64,000 nucleotides of DNA. Origin: Bacteroidales bacterium. GTDB taxonomy: Bacteria; Bacteroidota; Bacteroidia; Bacteroidales; UBA932. Both the position numbers and the translations under genes were made by a program. A model generated the notes under the pieces. That model saw only the letters and a list, made by a program, of their open reading frames with translations. It searched no databases and was not told where the DNA came from. Each line of letters opens with the position of its first letter. Position 1 is the first letter of the stretch. The stretch is taken from contig JAAYJQ010000023.1 in NCBI GenBank assembly GCA_012522855.1, forward strand, positions 42,144 to 106,143, read 5' to 3'. Below are positions 34,372 to 45,600 of this stretch, piece after piece.

Positions 34372-35910
34372 TTACAGCTTCCTCAGCAGGTTGTTCATGT
34401 TGACTTCCTTGTCGATAAGGCTCGACAATTCCGCGATCGGAACACGTGTTTGATCCATCGTGTCCCGTTCGCGTATCGTGACGCAATTATCGCGAAGAGT
34501 TTCGTGATCGATCGTCACGCAGAAAGGAGTTCCGGCGGCGTCTTGACGGCGATAACGCTTCCCGATTGAATCCTTGGGATCGTATTGGCAGGCGAAGTCG
34601 TATTTCAGCTCGTCCATGATCTTCTGCGCGACTTCCGGCAGGCCGTCCTTATTCAGAAGCGGAAGCACGGCCACCTTCACGGGAGCGAGCGGAGCAGGGA
34701 TGCTCAGCACGACGCGGCTTTCTCCGCCTTCCAACTCTTCCACCCTGTAGGCATGGGAAAGCACGGTCAAGAACATCCGATCCAATCCAATGGACGTTTC
34801 GACACAGTACGGAACATAGCTCTCGCCGGTTTCGGGATCGAAATACTGGATCTTCTTGCCGGACAGCTTCTGGTGATTGCCGAGGTCGAAGTCGGTCCGG
34901 GAGTGAATGCCTTCCAGTTCTTTGAAGCCGAACGGGAAGTTGAATTCGATGTCGGTCGCCGCGTTTGCGTAGTGGGCCAATTTCTCGTGGTCGTGGAAAC
35001 GGTAGTTTTCAGCGCCCATGCCCAGGTTGACATGCCAGGCCATCCTTTTTTCCTTCCAGAAGTTGAACCATTCCATCTCGGTGCCCGGGCGGCAGAAGAA
35101 CTCCATCTCCATCTGCTCGAACTCCCGCATCCGGAAAATGAACTGGCGGGCGACGATTTCATTGCGGAAGGCTTTTCCGATCTGGGCGATGCCGAACGGG
35201 ATCTTCATGCGACCCGTTTTCTGGACGTTGAGGTAGTCTACGAATATGCCTTGGGCGGTTTCGGGACGGAGATAGATTTTGTCGTCCGCCTCCCCGGTGT
35301 TGCTGATTTGGGTTGAGAACATCAAGTTGAACTGACGTACGTCGGTCCAGTTCTTGGTTCCGGAAATCGGATCGGCGATGTCGCAGTCCAGAATGATTTG
35401 TTTGTATTCTTTGAAATCGTTCGCTTGCTGGGCAGCCAGATAGCGGTTGTGAACTCCGTCATATTTGGTTTGTTCGCGGAGCACGTTGGGGTTCGTGGCG
35501 CGGAACTGCGCCTCGTCGAAGGAATCTCCGAAACGCTTGCGTCCCTTGGTCACTTCCTTCTCGATCTTTTCTTCGATCTTGGCAAGATAGTCCTCAATTA
35601 AATTATCCGCGCGGTACCGCTTCTTCGAATCTTTGTTGTCGATGAGCGGGTCATTGAAGGCTGCCACATGGCCGGATGCCACCCAGGTCTTGGGGTGCAT
35701 GAATACACAGGAATCGATGCCGACGATGTTCTCGTTGAGGCGCGTCATGGCATCCCACCAGTACCGCTTGATGTTGTTCTTTAGCTCAACGCCCATCTGG
35801 CCATAGTCGTAAACCGCCGCCAGACCGTCATAAATCTCGCTGGAAGGGAATATGAATCCGTATTCCTTGCAATGCGCCACCAGCACCTTGAAAAGTTCGT
35901 CCTGTGTCAT
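34372..35910 (-). CDS. glyS: Glycine--tRNA ligase (single-chain type)
   Basis: 512 residues from ATG 35910, the alpha2-type GlyRS used by Bacteroidota. Class II synthetase motifs: RPETAQGIFVDYL (motif 2 region near residue 217), RNEIVARQFIFRMREFEQME, and ETSIGLDRMFLTVL (motif 3). C-terminal anticodon-binding domain follows. A -7 box (TATTTTTG, 35930-35937) lies 20 nt upstream but no good -33 box is seen. Confidence 0.96.
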   Translation of the reverse strand: MTQDELFKVLVAHCKEYGFIFPSSEIYDGLAAVYDYGQMGVELKNNIKRYWWDAMTRLNENIVGIDSCVFMHPKTWVASGHVAAFNDPLIDNKDSKKRYRADNLIEDYLAKIEEKIEKEVTKGRKRFGDSFDEAQFRATNPNVLREQTKYDGVHNRYLAAQQANDFKEYKQIILDCDIADPISGTKNWTDVRQFNLMFSTQISNTGEADDKIYLRPETAQGIFVDYLNVQKTGRMKIPFGIAQIGKAFRNEIVARQFIFRMREFEQMEMEFFCRPGTEMEWFNFWKEKRMAWHVNLGMGAENYRFHDHEKLAHYANAATDIEFNFPFGFKELEGIHSRTDFDLGNHQKLSGKKIQYFDPETGESYVPYCVETSIGLDRMFLTVLSHAYRVEELEGGESRVVLSIPAPLAPVKVAVLPLLNKDGLPEVAQKIMDELKYDFACQYDPKDSIGKRYRRQDAAGTPFCVTIDHETLRDNCVTIRERDTMDQTRVPIAELSSLIDKEVNMNNLLRKL

Positions 35911-36029
35911 GTCGATAATATTAATCTTGCAAAAATAATGATTTTTATGGACAATCGGAGAGGCGCCTCCGCCGGCGGATTTTTTGCCGTGATTCATAAG
36001 CCGCTGAACATAAGCCATTTTAAATGTTT

Positions 36030-36053
36030 CCCTAGGGCAAATCCGCCCTAGGG
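36030..36053. terminator. Hairpin at the left edge of the island
   Basis: 9-bp stem CCCTAGGGC / GCCCTAGGG with a 6-nt loop, followed by CCTTTGTGTT. It lies 120 nt upstream of glyS with no plus-strand gene to terminate, so it may belong to a lost gene or mark the island boundary. Confidence 0.55.
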
Positions 36054-36159
36054 CCTTTGTGTTATTTGCTGATTAACAATGCCTTATGCGCCACCACCCA
36101 TGTATCGTCTTCGTCAGCGTCTCCAGGTGGAGATGCTCCGCAAGTACTTCTGCGACGTT

Positions 36160-36442
36160 CCCGCGGAGAGCCTACATCGCAGCTGCCGCCCTTTCACTCA
36201 TTATTATCGGTATGTTCATGATCCAGCCTGTCATAAAGAATGACTGGCTCAATTACAGTGAGCGCGCCCCTAAATTCCTCACCCTCATAATGATGCCCTG
36301 CACCTACAGCATCTCTGACGGTATCCTCATCGGATGTATCTCATACGTGATTTTCTACGCTCTTGCCGGCAAGGGTAAGCAGATTGGCTCGACCATGTGG
36401 GTTCTCGCCGTTCTGTTCGTTCTGCGATACATTTTCCTGTAG
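36160..36442 (+). pseudogene. C-terminal fragment of an NCS2-type permease
   Basis: About 90 residues with two hydrophobic segments: IAAAALSLIIIGMFMIQPV, then KFLTLIMMPCTYSISDGILIG and WVLAVLFVLRYIFL at the end. These match the last helices of NCS2 (AzgA-like) purine/guanine permeases, which are normally 430 or more residues. All upstream parts are missing; the DNA just before (36082-36160) reads as unrelated sequence. A gene remnant. Confidence 0.75.
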
Positions 36443-36515
36443 GCAGAATCTGATCACTGAAAAAAAGGAGACAAAACAGGCATTTTTCAGTCTTTATTAT
36501 GTAATCATATTATTT

Positions 36516-37028
36516 ATGAGACATAAAAGAGTGATTCTAGTGGCGGCTATGGTGCTGCTGCCCTTCTCTTCTTATGCGTTGGATCATAAAGTACAGCCCG
36601 AATACACGCAGAAGGCGTGTAAGACAGTATCTGAGATGACGCTTGGGGAAAAAATAGATTATATCGGCGGTTATAAAAAAGAGTACAGATTCTGCTCGGA
36701 CCCGGTGTCAACATCTACCTCAACCTTCTCTGCGGACGCAACTTCGAGTATTACGAAGAGGATCCTTATCTTGCTTCTGAGATGGCTGTAAATTATATCA
36801 AAGGCGCACAGAGCCAGAATATGATGGTCTGCATCAAGCACTTTGCAGGCAATAACCAGGAGTACGGACTCACACCATATCAACGGATGTCGACTTGAGG
36901 ACGCTCAATGAAATATACCTGACTGCTTTTGAAAAAGCCGTGAATTCAAGGTCAATCCCGGTCGATATGAGATTCTGGTCGGCAGATCCGCCTCAGACAT
37001 ATTTATTATCAACAACTATATCAATTGA
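36516..37028 (+). pseudogene. GH3 beta-glucosidase broken by several internal deletions
   Basis: Four pieces of one GH3 gene in order but in different frames. (1) ATG 36516: signal peptide and [16 protein letters not shown]. (2) From 36698: [36 protein letters not shown] and [11 protein letters not shown]. (3) From 36871: [19 protein letters not shown]. (4) 36951-37028: NPGRYEILVGRSASDI and a stop, matching the C-terminal FnIII-like domain. A whole GH3 of this kind has about 750 residues; about 170 remain. The stop lies 8 nt before the next gene, so the gene once headed the operon. Confidence 0.85.
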
Positions 37029-37036
37029 ATAACGAA

Positions 37037-39556
37037 ATGAAAAAGTTTGCGCTTTTGCTCGCTGCCTCGATGACTCTCGTCGCCGCAGTATCCTGTAAAA
37101 AGGATGAACCCACAGAGGAAAAACACGATGTTCTTGTCGCTCCCACAGGAGTGAACGCTCCCGAGGCCGAGATTGGCTCATTCTCATTTGTCCTAACCTG
37201 GAACGCCGTCGGCAGCAATGATATCGCTTCCTATCAGGTATCGTACAAGGAAGAAACCGCTTCCACGTGGTCTGAAATCACCAGCTACGGTCTCAAGGCC
37301 GAAATTACCGGACTTGAGATGAAGCACACCTATGAGGCTCGCGTGCGTGCCATCTCCACTGCAGGCGAGGCCTACAACTCACCCTGGAGCCAGACAGTCA
37401 AGGTGACCACCATCCAGCTCATCGACGTCAAGGTTCCTACCGGGCTCAAGTCAACGGAAGCCACAAGCACCAGCATTTCTCTTGAGTGGGATGTAGTGGA
37501 CAATGCCAAAGGATATATCGTGTCCTGCAAGGCTGAAGGCGGCGAGCCGGTCCTGACCGAAGCCGCTGAAAACAAGGCTGTGGTCGAAGGCCTCACCCCC
37601 AGCGTCAAATACTCTGTCAGCGTCAAGACTTGCTCAAAGAGCGGTGAAGACTTTGACTCCGACTATTGCTCTCCCATCACTGTGGAGACTCTTTCAAAAT
37701 CATACGGCATCACATCCGCAGGCGACTTCAAGGAGTTCCTCGAGATTCTCAAGACCGACCGTTCAGGCGGCGCGTTCAAGGCCGCTGACGGCATCGTTCA
37801 CCTCCGTGCCGATGTCGATCTCGGCGAAATCACCGCGATTGACACTACGGTTGTATTCTCCGGAGTATTTGACGGTGAGAACCACAAGATCTCCAACCTG
37901 AATATCAAGGGGGACAACTATGTGGGACTCTTCCCTCAGGTGGTGTCAGCAGAGGTGAGAAATCTGACAATCGATGAAACCTGTTCCTTCACTGTCAACG
38001 CAGCGGGTCAGATCATTGCCACCAGCGCGGGTTCCCTTGCCGGAGTCGTATGCGGCAACACCACTATCGAAAACATCATCAACAAAGGTTCCGTCACAGG
38101 AGGAGCTTATTCCGGAGGAATTGTCGGTTCGTTCATATCCAAGGACGGCGTGTTGAAGTGCACCGGCTGCGAGAATTATGGATCTGTCACCATCCCTGCC
38201 GATCAGGACATAAAGGTCAACTCATTTGTCGGAGGAATCATTGCAGCCAGTGAAGGAGCAGCAACGGAGAAGTTCAACGGTGAGTACAAGAATTGCAAGA
38301 ACCACGGTCATATAGGTGATTATTCCAACAATACATCCAACCTCTATCACCTTGTGGGAGGAATCGCAGCCCTCGGCTCCGACTGCTATTTTGAGAATTG
38401 TTCCAATGACGGTCAGGTGACCATGCAGGTCACGGCAGCGAGCACACATTGGCTTGCAGGTATTTGCGCCCGCTCTTACAGAAGCTCGTATAAGGACTGC
38501 TCCAACAGCGGAAAATTTGACTATACTCCTGCCGTCTCAAGGAACAGGGAACTATATGTCGGAGGTATCATAGGTTATTCCGGAGGTGTGCCCAAGACAG
38601 TGCAGACAATCTCTGGCTGCACCAACACTTCAGATATTAAGGGGATCGGCGACAATCAGATGACTGCAAAACCTATCTATGTTGCCGGTATCGTCGGACA
38701 ATGCCTGACTACCGGAATCGTGATTACGAACTGTACCAACAGCGGCGCAATATCTGCTGTCGTTACGGCTGCCAACAGCAGCGTTGCCGGTATCGTCGGA
38801 TGGGCCAATTGTCCTACGGCTGAAGCCACGTTGGGTTCGGAAACTGCAAAGATTGCAAATTGCGTCAACACGGGTGACGTGACTTACGAGACCGAAGGAA
38901 CCAGCTGGATCCAGTGCGCCGGCATCGTGGCTCAGAACAAGACAGCCTTCCTTACTGTGGAGAACTGCCGCAACGAAGGCAACATCTCTGTTGACCGTAC
39001 CACCCGCGCCAACGTTGGCGGAATCATCTGTGAAAGCAATGGCTCAGTCCTCAACTGTACCAATACCGGCAATATCTTCGTCGGCAATAAGCACAATGAC
39101 TATTACTCCAACGCAGCAGGCATCGTGGCCCGTATGGTCGCCAAAAATCAGGTTGTCTCAGGTTGTATCAACAGCGGTTCCGTCACATATTGCGGGCAGG
39201 GTCTTTCTAAGACAAACCTCTCTGAGGGATATGTCGGCCAGGGCGGAATAGTATCTTTTTTGCGGTACGGAGACATAAAGGACTGTGAAAATACCGGTCT
39301 CATCCTCGGCGGCGAGTCTGAAACATACGCCCCTGCTTACGGATCTATTGCAGCTTGGGTGGGTGTCGGAGCCGCCAGCAAGGTGGAAAACTGCCGCGTG
39401 GGAGGATCTGTCGGCGTCACCGACATCACTGCGGCTGACTACGGCGCTTCCAAGGCTACCGTTCTCACTGCTGACAACTATACAAACTATATTGTCGGAA
39501 AGTGCGGATCGAAATACACTTCTACCATTGAAGGTTGTACCTTCAAGTCCAAATGA
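37037..39556 (+). CDS. Large surface lipoprotein with two FN3 domains and GLUG-like repeats
   Basis: 839 residues from ATG 37037. Lipobox VAAVSCK (Cys near residue 21), two fibronectin type III domains (about 35-125 and 130-220), then a long repeat region (about 230-830) with about ten units of the kind GGIVG/AGIVG separated by C-x-N-x-G elements (NCTNSGAI, NCVNTGDV, NCRNEGNI), as in GLUG-type beta-helix repeats. Such proteins are usually adhesins or glycan binders on the cell surface. The stop overlaps the start of the phosphoesterase gene. Codon use fits the island, not the flanks. Confidence 0.75.
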   Translation: MKKFALLLAASMTLVAAVSCKKDEPTEEKHDVLVAPTGVNAPEAEIGSFSFVLTWNAVGSNDIASYQVSYKEETASTWSEITSYGLKAEITGLEMKHTYEARVRAISTAGEAYNSPWSQTVKVTTIQLIDVKVPTGLKSTEATSTSISLEWDVVDNAKGYIVSCKAEGGEPVLTEAAENKAVVEGLTPSVKYSVSVKTCSKSGEDFDSDYCSPITVETLSKSYGITSAGDFKEFLEILKTDRSGGAFKAADGIVHLRADVDLGEITAIDTTVVFSGVFDGENHKISNLNIKGDNYVGLFPQVVSAEVRNLTIDETCSFTVNAAGQIIATSAGSLAGVVCGNTTIENIINKGSVTGGAYSGGIVGSFISKDGVLKCTGCENYGSVTIPADQDIKVNSFVGGIIAASEGAATEKFNGEYKNCKNHGHIGDYSNNTSNLYHLVGGIAALGSDCYFENCSNDGQVTMQVTAASTHWLAGICARSYRSSYKDCSNSGKFDYTPAVSRNRELYVGGIIGYSGGVPKTVQTISGCTNTSDIKGIGDNQMTAKPIYVAGIVGQCLTTGIVITNCTNSGAISAVVTAANSSVAGIVGWANCPTAEATLGSETAKIANCVNTGDVTYETEGTSWIQCAGIVAQNKTAFLTVENCRNEGNISVDRTTRANVGGIICESNGSVLNCTNTGNIFVGNKHNDYYSNAAGIVARMVAKNQVVSGCINSGSVTYCGQGLSKTNLSEGYVGQGGIVSFLRYGDIKDCENTGLILGGESETYAPAYGSIAAWVGVGAASKVENCRVGGSVGVTDITAADYGASKATVLTADNYTNYIVGKCGSKYTSTIEGCTFKSK

Positions 39557-41127
39557 TGAAGCGCATCCTCTATGTTTTTGTAGTTCTTCTCGCCATCTGC
39601 TGCAACAAGGCGGACGACGGGGGGGACAAACCGTTAGGGTCTTCTCTCGAACCTATCGAGGTAGAGGAGGGAAAGGACCTTGTCGGATATATCCTTTATT
39701 CTGACGGCACAAGGGCTGAAGGGGTCGTTGTCAGCGACGGGTTTTCCTGCACGGTCACAAATGAGAAGGGCGTGTATCAACTTGCGAGGAATGACAAGGC
39801 CAGACACGTGTTCTTCTCCTATCCCAACAACTGTGAAATAACATTCGACGGCAACGCTGTCCCGGAGTATTATTTTAAGCTGCCTGCAAAGACCAACACA
39901 GCCCTGAGGCACGACTTCACATTGAAGAAGTCCGGACAGATTCCTCCGTCAAAGTTCGTCCTGTACCTGATTGCCGACTCGCAGGTGAAGCTGCCGTATA
40001 TGGAGTCGAGGTTTGTGGATGACATTGTCGCGGACATCAACGCCGATGTTGCGGGTCGTAACTATCCCTGCATAGCCGTGACCCTTGGAGATGATGGTGA
40101 TGACAATCTGTATCACGTGAGCAAGGGGACTACGACCACGACATTTAAGACGGTATCCAATCTCTACGGTCATCTCAAGATTCCGTGCTTTCACTGCATA
40201 GGCAACCACGACCACGACAAGACAATCGCTTCGGGGGATGATTACTACTACAGGTCACTTTCATCGTACGAAGAGGCATTCTCTCCTGTCAATTACTCCT
40301 TCAACTTCGGTAACGTACATTTCGTCGTGATGGATGATGTCAGGTACACAGCCCCTTCAACATACACAAGCGGACTCCTTGACGAGCAGGTCGAGTGGCT
40401 GAGACAGGACCTGAGCTACGTGCCGACTGACAGGCAGGTGTATGTGTGCCTGCATATTCCCATACGTGGCGCGGCATCCTTCCAGAACAGGGATGCCCTA
40501 TTTGACCTCCTTAAACCATACCCGCTGAAGCGCATTTTTGCGGGCCATTCCCACTACAACCACCACTACATCCATACCAAGCATGACAATCTACATGAGT
40601 GGATTGTCTCAGCCGCCCACGGTCTGTTCTGGAGAGGGATTATTGCAAAAGATGGTTCATACAATGGATATGGCGTGTGTGTTGTCGGGAAAAACGGAGT
40701 GGAGGACGAATACTACAAGTCGGCAAAGTTTGACAAGTCCGTGCAGGGGAGGATGCTTGACCCGTCGAAATTCACTACTTGGAAGGACGGTCGTGACAAT
40801 GACAATGTCCGTTGGACGGACAAGGTGATATGCAATATCTGGAACTCAGACAATCAGACCTATTACAAATGGAAAGTGGAGTTGTACGAAGACGGCAAAA
40901 AGACGATGGATATGTCACTCCGAAACTGTCAGGACTACTCAGTTAGTGACTGGATCGATATGTATACGGAGTTCAAGAGCATCAACAATACTCACAACTG
41001 CAAGATCTGGCGTGCCGTGCCTGTCAGCAAGACTTCCGTCAAGAAGGTCCGTGCCGTCGATCCCTACGGCAACGAGTATTGGATCACCGATGTCGTGAAT
41101 GACCCTTCGGTCTTTGTGAGATACTGA
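39553..41127 (+). CDS. Calcineurin-like metallophosphoesterase lipoprotein
   Basis: 524 residues (ATG 39553; the next codon is also ATG). Lipobox LLAICCN. An N-terminal beta domain like those fused to Bacteroidota phosphoesterases (GYILYSDGTRAEGVVVSDG), then the calcineurin fold with metal motifs IADSQV, LGDDGDDN, GNHDHD, HIPI and GHSHYN. The first motif has Gln in place of the usual His. C-terminal domain about residues 400-524. Expected to remove phosphate from an extracellular substrate. Its ATG overlaps the FN3 gene stop, and its stop is 1 nt from the sigma factor start. Confidence 0.85.
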   Translation: MMKRILYVFVVLLAICCNKADDGGDKPLGSSLEPIEVEEGKDLVGYILYSDGTRAEGVVVSDGFSCTVTNEKGVYQLARNDKARHVFFSYPNNCEITFDGNAVPEYYFKLPAKTNTALRHDFTLKKSGQIPPSKFVLYLIADSQVKLPYMESRFVDDIVADINADVAGRNYPCIAVTLGDDGDDNLYHVSKGTTTTTFKTVSNLYGHLKIPCFHCIGNHDHDKTIASGDDYYYRSLSSYEEAFSPVNYSFNFGNVHFVVMDDVRYTAPSTYTSGLLDEQVEWLRQDLSYVPTDRQVYVCLHIPIRGAASFQNRDALFDLLKPYPLKRIFAGHSHYNHHYIHTKHDNLHEWIVSAAHGLFWRGIIAKDGSYNGYGVCVVGKNGVEDEYYKSAKFDKSVQGRMLDPSKFTTWKDGRDNDNVRWTDKVICNIWNSDNQTYYKWKVELYEDGKKTMDMSLRNCQDYSVSDWIDMYTEFKSINNTHNCKIWRAVPVSKTSVKKVRAVDPYGNEYWITDVVNDPSVFVRY

Positions 41128-41128
41128 T

Positions 41129-41647
41129 ATGGCACCTGACGAAGTGTTCTCCCTGCTCTACGTCAACTATGTTGATGACCTGTACTATTTCGGAATCAGT
41201 ATGGGTTATGGGGAAGATGCAGTCAGGGATGCGATACACGATGTCTTTCTGAAGCTTTTCTCCTCAAGGACGAGGTATGAGGCCGTGAAGAACTGGAAGG
41301 CGTATCTATTCCGGTCTCTCAACAACAGGTTGGTGGACTTAAGCAGGCATCCCACCGACAGTCTGGAAAGTGACAGGAAAGGAATCGAAGCCCTTCTTGA
41401 GGACAGCTTCGGGGAACGGGAGGTAGATGAAACCAAATCGCTTGTCGCAAACAGACTGACCTGCCTCATCAACAGCCTTCCGTACAGGCAGAAATTGTCC
41501 ATCCATCTGCGTTTCTTTGAAGAAATGTCTTATGACGAGATTGCGGAGGTCCTCAGGTGCAGCAACCACGCTGCAAGAATATCCGTCTCCAAGGCCATCC
41601 AGAATCTCAGGAAATATAATTTGCTTATGAAACTATGGCAAGAATAA
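41129..41647 (+). CDS. ECF RNA polymerase sigma factor
   Basis: 172 residues with sigma region 2 (VRDAIHDVFLKLFSS, NWKAYLFRSLNNRLVD) and region 4 (LPYRQKLSIHLRFFEEMSYDEIAEVL, helix-turn-helix). Belongs to the FecI-like ECF sigma factors that Bacteroidota pair with FecR to control SusC/SusD genes. Overlaps the fecR-like gene by 13 nt. Expected to be held by that protein until the STN-type SusC binds its ligand. Confidence 0.92.
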   Translation: MAPDEVFSLLYVNYVDDLYYFGISMGYGEDAVRDAIHDVFLKLFSSRTRYEAVKNWKAYLFRSLNNRLVDLSRHPTDSLESDRKGIEALLEDSFGEREVDETKSLVANRLTCLINSLPYRQKLSIHLRFFEEMSYDEIAEVLRCSNHAARISVSKAIQNLRKYNLLMKLWQE

Positions 41648-42609
41648 ACAATAAGTATCTGAACGATTTCGAATTTGTCCTCTGGGTTCTCCAGGGGTGC
41701 GAAGCCGGCTCTGTCTGGGACTGTCTGCCGCATTCCGACGAGTTTGAGGAAGCCGTCAATGTTGTCAGAAGCGTGCGCGACGTGAGGCCGGAACTTGGGC
41801 TGGAGGAAAAGAACGAGCTGATGAGGCGCATAAGGGTCTCATATCTGAAATCAAAGAGTTCAAACCATAAAAAATTGATGCTCGTTGTCTCTATCTGTTC
41901 AGTGGTTGCAGTGTGCCTGATACTGGTGCTAGGACATCGGGTATTCAAGAGCTCCGGGTTGGAGGTGATCGTGTACGTGGCCGAGAGCTCCGTGTCCGTC
42001 ATAGACCTTAAGGACGGAAGCAAGGTGTGGCTTTGCCCGGGTTCCCGTCTTACGTGTCCGGTTGCTTTTGATTCAGACATCCGTGTCGTCACTCTGGAAG
42101 GTGAAGCATTTTTTGAAGTCGCCCACAACCCGGAATGGCCTTTTGAGGTCAGGTCAGAGTTTATGTCAGCAACAGCTCTTAGCACGTCCTTCGACATGAA
42201 GGTGAGCTTCGACCCTTCCCAAACCCAGCACGTCCTTCTTGTGGACGGCTCTGTGGGTGTGGAAATCAACGGGCATGGTGGGCAGGTACTTCTCCGTCCT
42301 TCCGAACTGTTAAGTTACAACAATGATTCGTATCTGGTGAGGGAAGTTAATCCTGAAGATTTTCTTTCGTGGACCGGCCTCTATCAAAACATCATTTCCG
42401 GAGTAAACTCCATCTCTGAAATCGCTTCGAAGATTTCATCCCATTATCACGTCACAGTGCGCGGCTCCGAGAGCGTGATGTCAATCAAATGCTCGGGCAA
42501 GCTGGTCCTCTTTGACAATATCTATCAGACTCTTGACGTGCTGACCTATGTCGCTCCAATAAGCTACTCTGTCAGCGGTAACGGAGAAATAATTCTAAAA
42601 AAGAAATAA
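41635..42609 (+). CDS. FecR family anti-sigma factor
   Basis: 324 residues: cytoplasmic N-terminal part (about 1-80), one transmembrane helix (LMLVVSICSVVAVCLILVLG, about 82-101), and a periplasmic FecR domain (SVSVIDLKDGSKVWLCPGS, RVVTLEGEAFFEVAHN) plus the C-terminal STN-interacting domain. It should transmit the signal from the STN domain of the next gene's product to the ECF sigma factor. Its stop overlaps the susC start by 1 nt. Confidence 0.92.
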   Translation: MARINNKYLNDFEFVLWVLQGCEAGSVWDCLPHSDEFEEAVNVVRSVRDVRPELGLEEKNELMRRIRVSYLKSKSSNHKKLMLVVSICSVVAVCLILVLGHRVFKSSGLEVIVYVAESSVSVIDLKDGSKVWLCPGSRLTCPVAFDSDIRVVTLEGEAFFEVAHNPEWPFEVRSEFMSATALSTSFDMKVSFDPSQTQHVLLVDGSVGVEINGHGGQVLLRPSELLSYNNDSYLVREVNPEDFLSWTGLYQNIISGVNSISEIASKISSHYHVTVRGSESVMSIKCSGKLVLFDNIYQTLDVLTYVAPISYSVSGNGEIILKKK

Positions 42610-45600
42610 TGAAACATGTTTTATTGTTAATCGTGTCTGCAGTCCTGCTTATGACTGCATCATTGTCTCCGGCATCGGCTAGACCGGACGGAGATGTCAC
42701 CGTCAAGGCGGAATCGGAGACTGTGGCGTCAGTATTCTCGAAAATCGAGCAATCCGCCGGCTATTCCTTCCTTTGGAACAGCGAGATTGAACCCCTCCTC
42801 TCGAGAGAGGTCAGTGTCAATGTGCAAAATCAGAGCATAGAGAGCACCCTTGATACCGTGCTCTCCGGGCTTGGTCTTTCATACAAGATCAGCGGCCGTC
42901 AGGTCGTGATTTCAAAGGCTCCTGCCGCGCAAAAAGTGCAGCAGGAAGCACCTCAGAAGTTGACCGGTACCGTAATTTCATCTTCCGACAACCAGCCTGT
43001 CGCTGGTGCGGCAGTCTATGTGGAAGGGACTGACGCGTCGGCCATAACCGATGTGAACGGCAATTACGAACTTACAATCCCGCCATCGGCAAAAGAAGTC
43101 ACCTTCAGCTGTCTCGGGTACGAAAACAAGACTTTACCTGTATCCCAGCCCATACTTTTCAAGGTCGTCACGATGATCGAGTCTTCCAGCTACCTTGATG
43201 AAGTGGTGGTGGTCGGATTCGGCACACAGAAGAAGGAGTCGCTTGTCGGCTCCATCGTAAGCATCAAGCCCGATAACCTCAAGGTCACTTCTTCCAATCT
43301 CTCCACTGCATTTATCGGAAGGGTCGCAGGCATCATCTCCGTGCAGTCTTCGGGAGAGCCGGGGGCCGACGGCGCCAATTTCTGGATCCGCGGTATCTCC
43401 ACATTCGGCTCCAACAAGAGTCCTCTGATCATCCTTGACGGTGTGGAGGTGGATCAGACCATCCTCAATTCGATTGCTCCGGAGACCATCGAGCAGTTCT
43501 CAGTCCTCAAGGATGCAACTTCCACAGCCCTCTATGGCTCCAGAGGCGCCAACGGCGTGCTCATCGTTACCACAAAGACCGGCCGCAACTCAGAGAAGAT
43601 GACCATCAATATCCGCGTTGAAAACGGTGTGACCAGTCCTACTAGAATCACCAAAGTCGCTGACGGAGTCACCTATATGGAGAATTACAACGAGGCCCGT
43701 ACCACCCGCGGCATGCTGCCACATTTCTCGCAGGAGAAAATCGATAACACGAGGGACGGGGTCAATCCTCTCATCTACCCAAACAACGACTGGTACGATA
43801 TGCTCTTCAAGGACTTCTCAATGAGTCAGAACGTCAACGCCAATCTCCGCGGAGGCAGCAAGAAGATAGACTATTTCCTCAATGCATCGTTTTACAACGA
43901 GGATGGGATGCTCAAAAACACCGGTATGGCCAACTTCAAGACAAATGAGGTCATGCAGAAATACGTGTTCCAGAGCAACATTGCCGCCAATGTGACCAAC
44001 ACTACCAGACTGGCTCTGAAGATGACCACACAACTTATGACACGTAAGGGTACTTCAGCAATATCGAACAATCTTTTCACCTACACGATGACCTGCAACC
44101 CCGTGGACTATGCGGCTGTTTATCCCGGTCAGGCAGGTGATGACCACGTGAGATACGGCAACGCTATCGCATGGGATGGAGCTGCCGTCCAGACCAATCC
44201 TTTTGCAGTCCTCAATTCGGGCTATTGCAGCAAGTTCTGGGGTAACGTCCTAGCGACTCTGACTCTGGATCAGGATCTCGATTTCATCACTCCCGGATTG
44301 AAACTATCGGGCCTTGCCTCATTCAAGTCCTACACCTACAGCAACACCTGGAACAGGCTGACTCCGTATTATTACAGTTTGACCGACTATTATCTCAGGC
44401 CCGACGGCGAGATGGAGTACGTAGTCTCGAGCATCGGCCCCAACGGCACCAATTATCTGACTCCCGGCGTGAGCAACTCCGGCAACCGCATCTTCAGCTT
44501 TCAGGCTACCGTCGACTACAAGAAGATGTTTAAAAAGCACGATGTCGTCGCCACTTTGGTATATCACCAGAAGGAGGAAACCAATTCGGTGCCCAGCGCC
44601 TCTCAAAACGCGATTCTGCCTTACCGTCAGCAGGGAATCGCTGGCCGTCTCACTTATGGCTATGACGGCAAATACCTCATCGAAGGCAACTTCGGCTACA
44701 ACGGATCAGAGAATTTCTATACCAATCATCGCTGGGGATTTTTCCCGTCAGTGGCTGCCGGTTGGGTCTTATCCAAAGAACCATTTTATGGCCCGAACCT
44801 CAGGAAAGTCCTCTCTTTACTCAAGTTCAGGGCTTCTTATGGATTGGTAGGCAATGATTCTCTGCCTGTCCGTTTCCCATACCTGACATCCGTCATAATG
44901 AGTTCGAGCGACAATGAGTTTGGAGGCTATTACGGAAAGGAGTCTTTTGCCAGAATATCCGGCATCCAGGTGACCACCTGGGGCAATGAGGACGCCACTT
45001 GGGAAATCAGCCGCAAGCTCAATCTCGGACTCGAGATCGGGCTGTTCGACAACCTCACTCTCATTATGGACGCATTCAACGAGAACCGTACCGGTATCTT
45101 CATGCTGCGCCGTTCAATTCCTGCCCATTCGGGTTATCAGGAATCCACGCCGTACGCCAATATCGGGGCAGTGCTCAACAGGGGAGTGGATATATCTCTC
45201 GAGTACAACAAGGCGTTCAGCAAGGATTTTGTCGTGTCCGCCCAGGGTACATTTACCTACGCCCACAACGAGGTGACTGCCAAGGATGAGCCTAACTATG
45301 AGTATGATTACCTCAAGCTGGTCGGCAAGCCCATCAACTCCATCTACGGGTATGTGTCCACAGGTCTGTTCGCTTCTGACGAGGAAGTTGCTGCAAGTCC
45401 TAAACAGTCATTCGGTGCTGCAGTGCTTGCCGGAGACATCAAGTACGCCGACCTCAACGGAGACAACATCATTGACGGCAACGACAAGACCAGCATAGGC
45501 TACCCCACCATCCCGGAAATCACCTACGGTTTCGGAGTATCGGTTCAATACAAGAAGTTCGACGCGGCCATCTTCTTCCAGGGAGTGAGCAACGTGTCCA

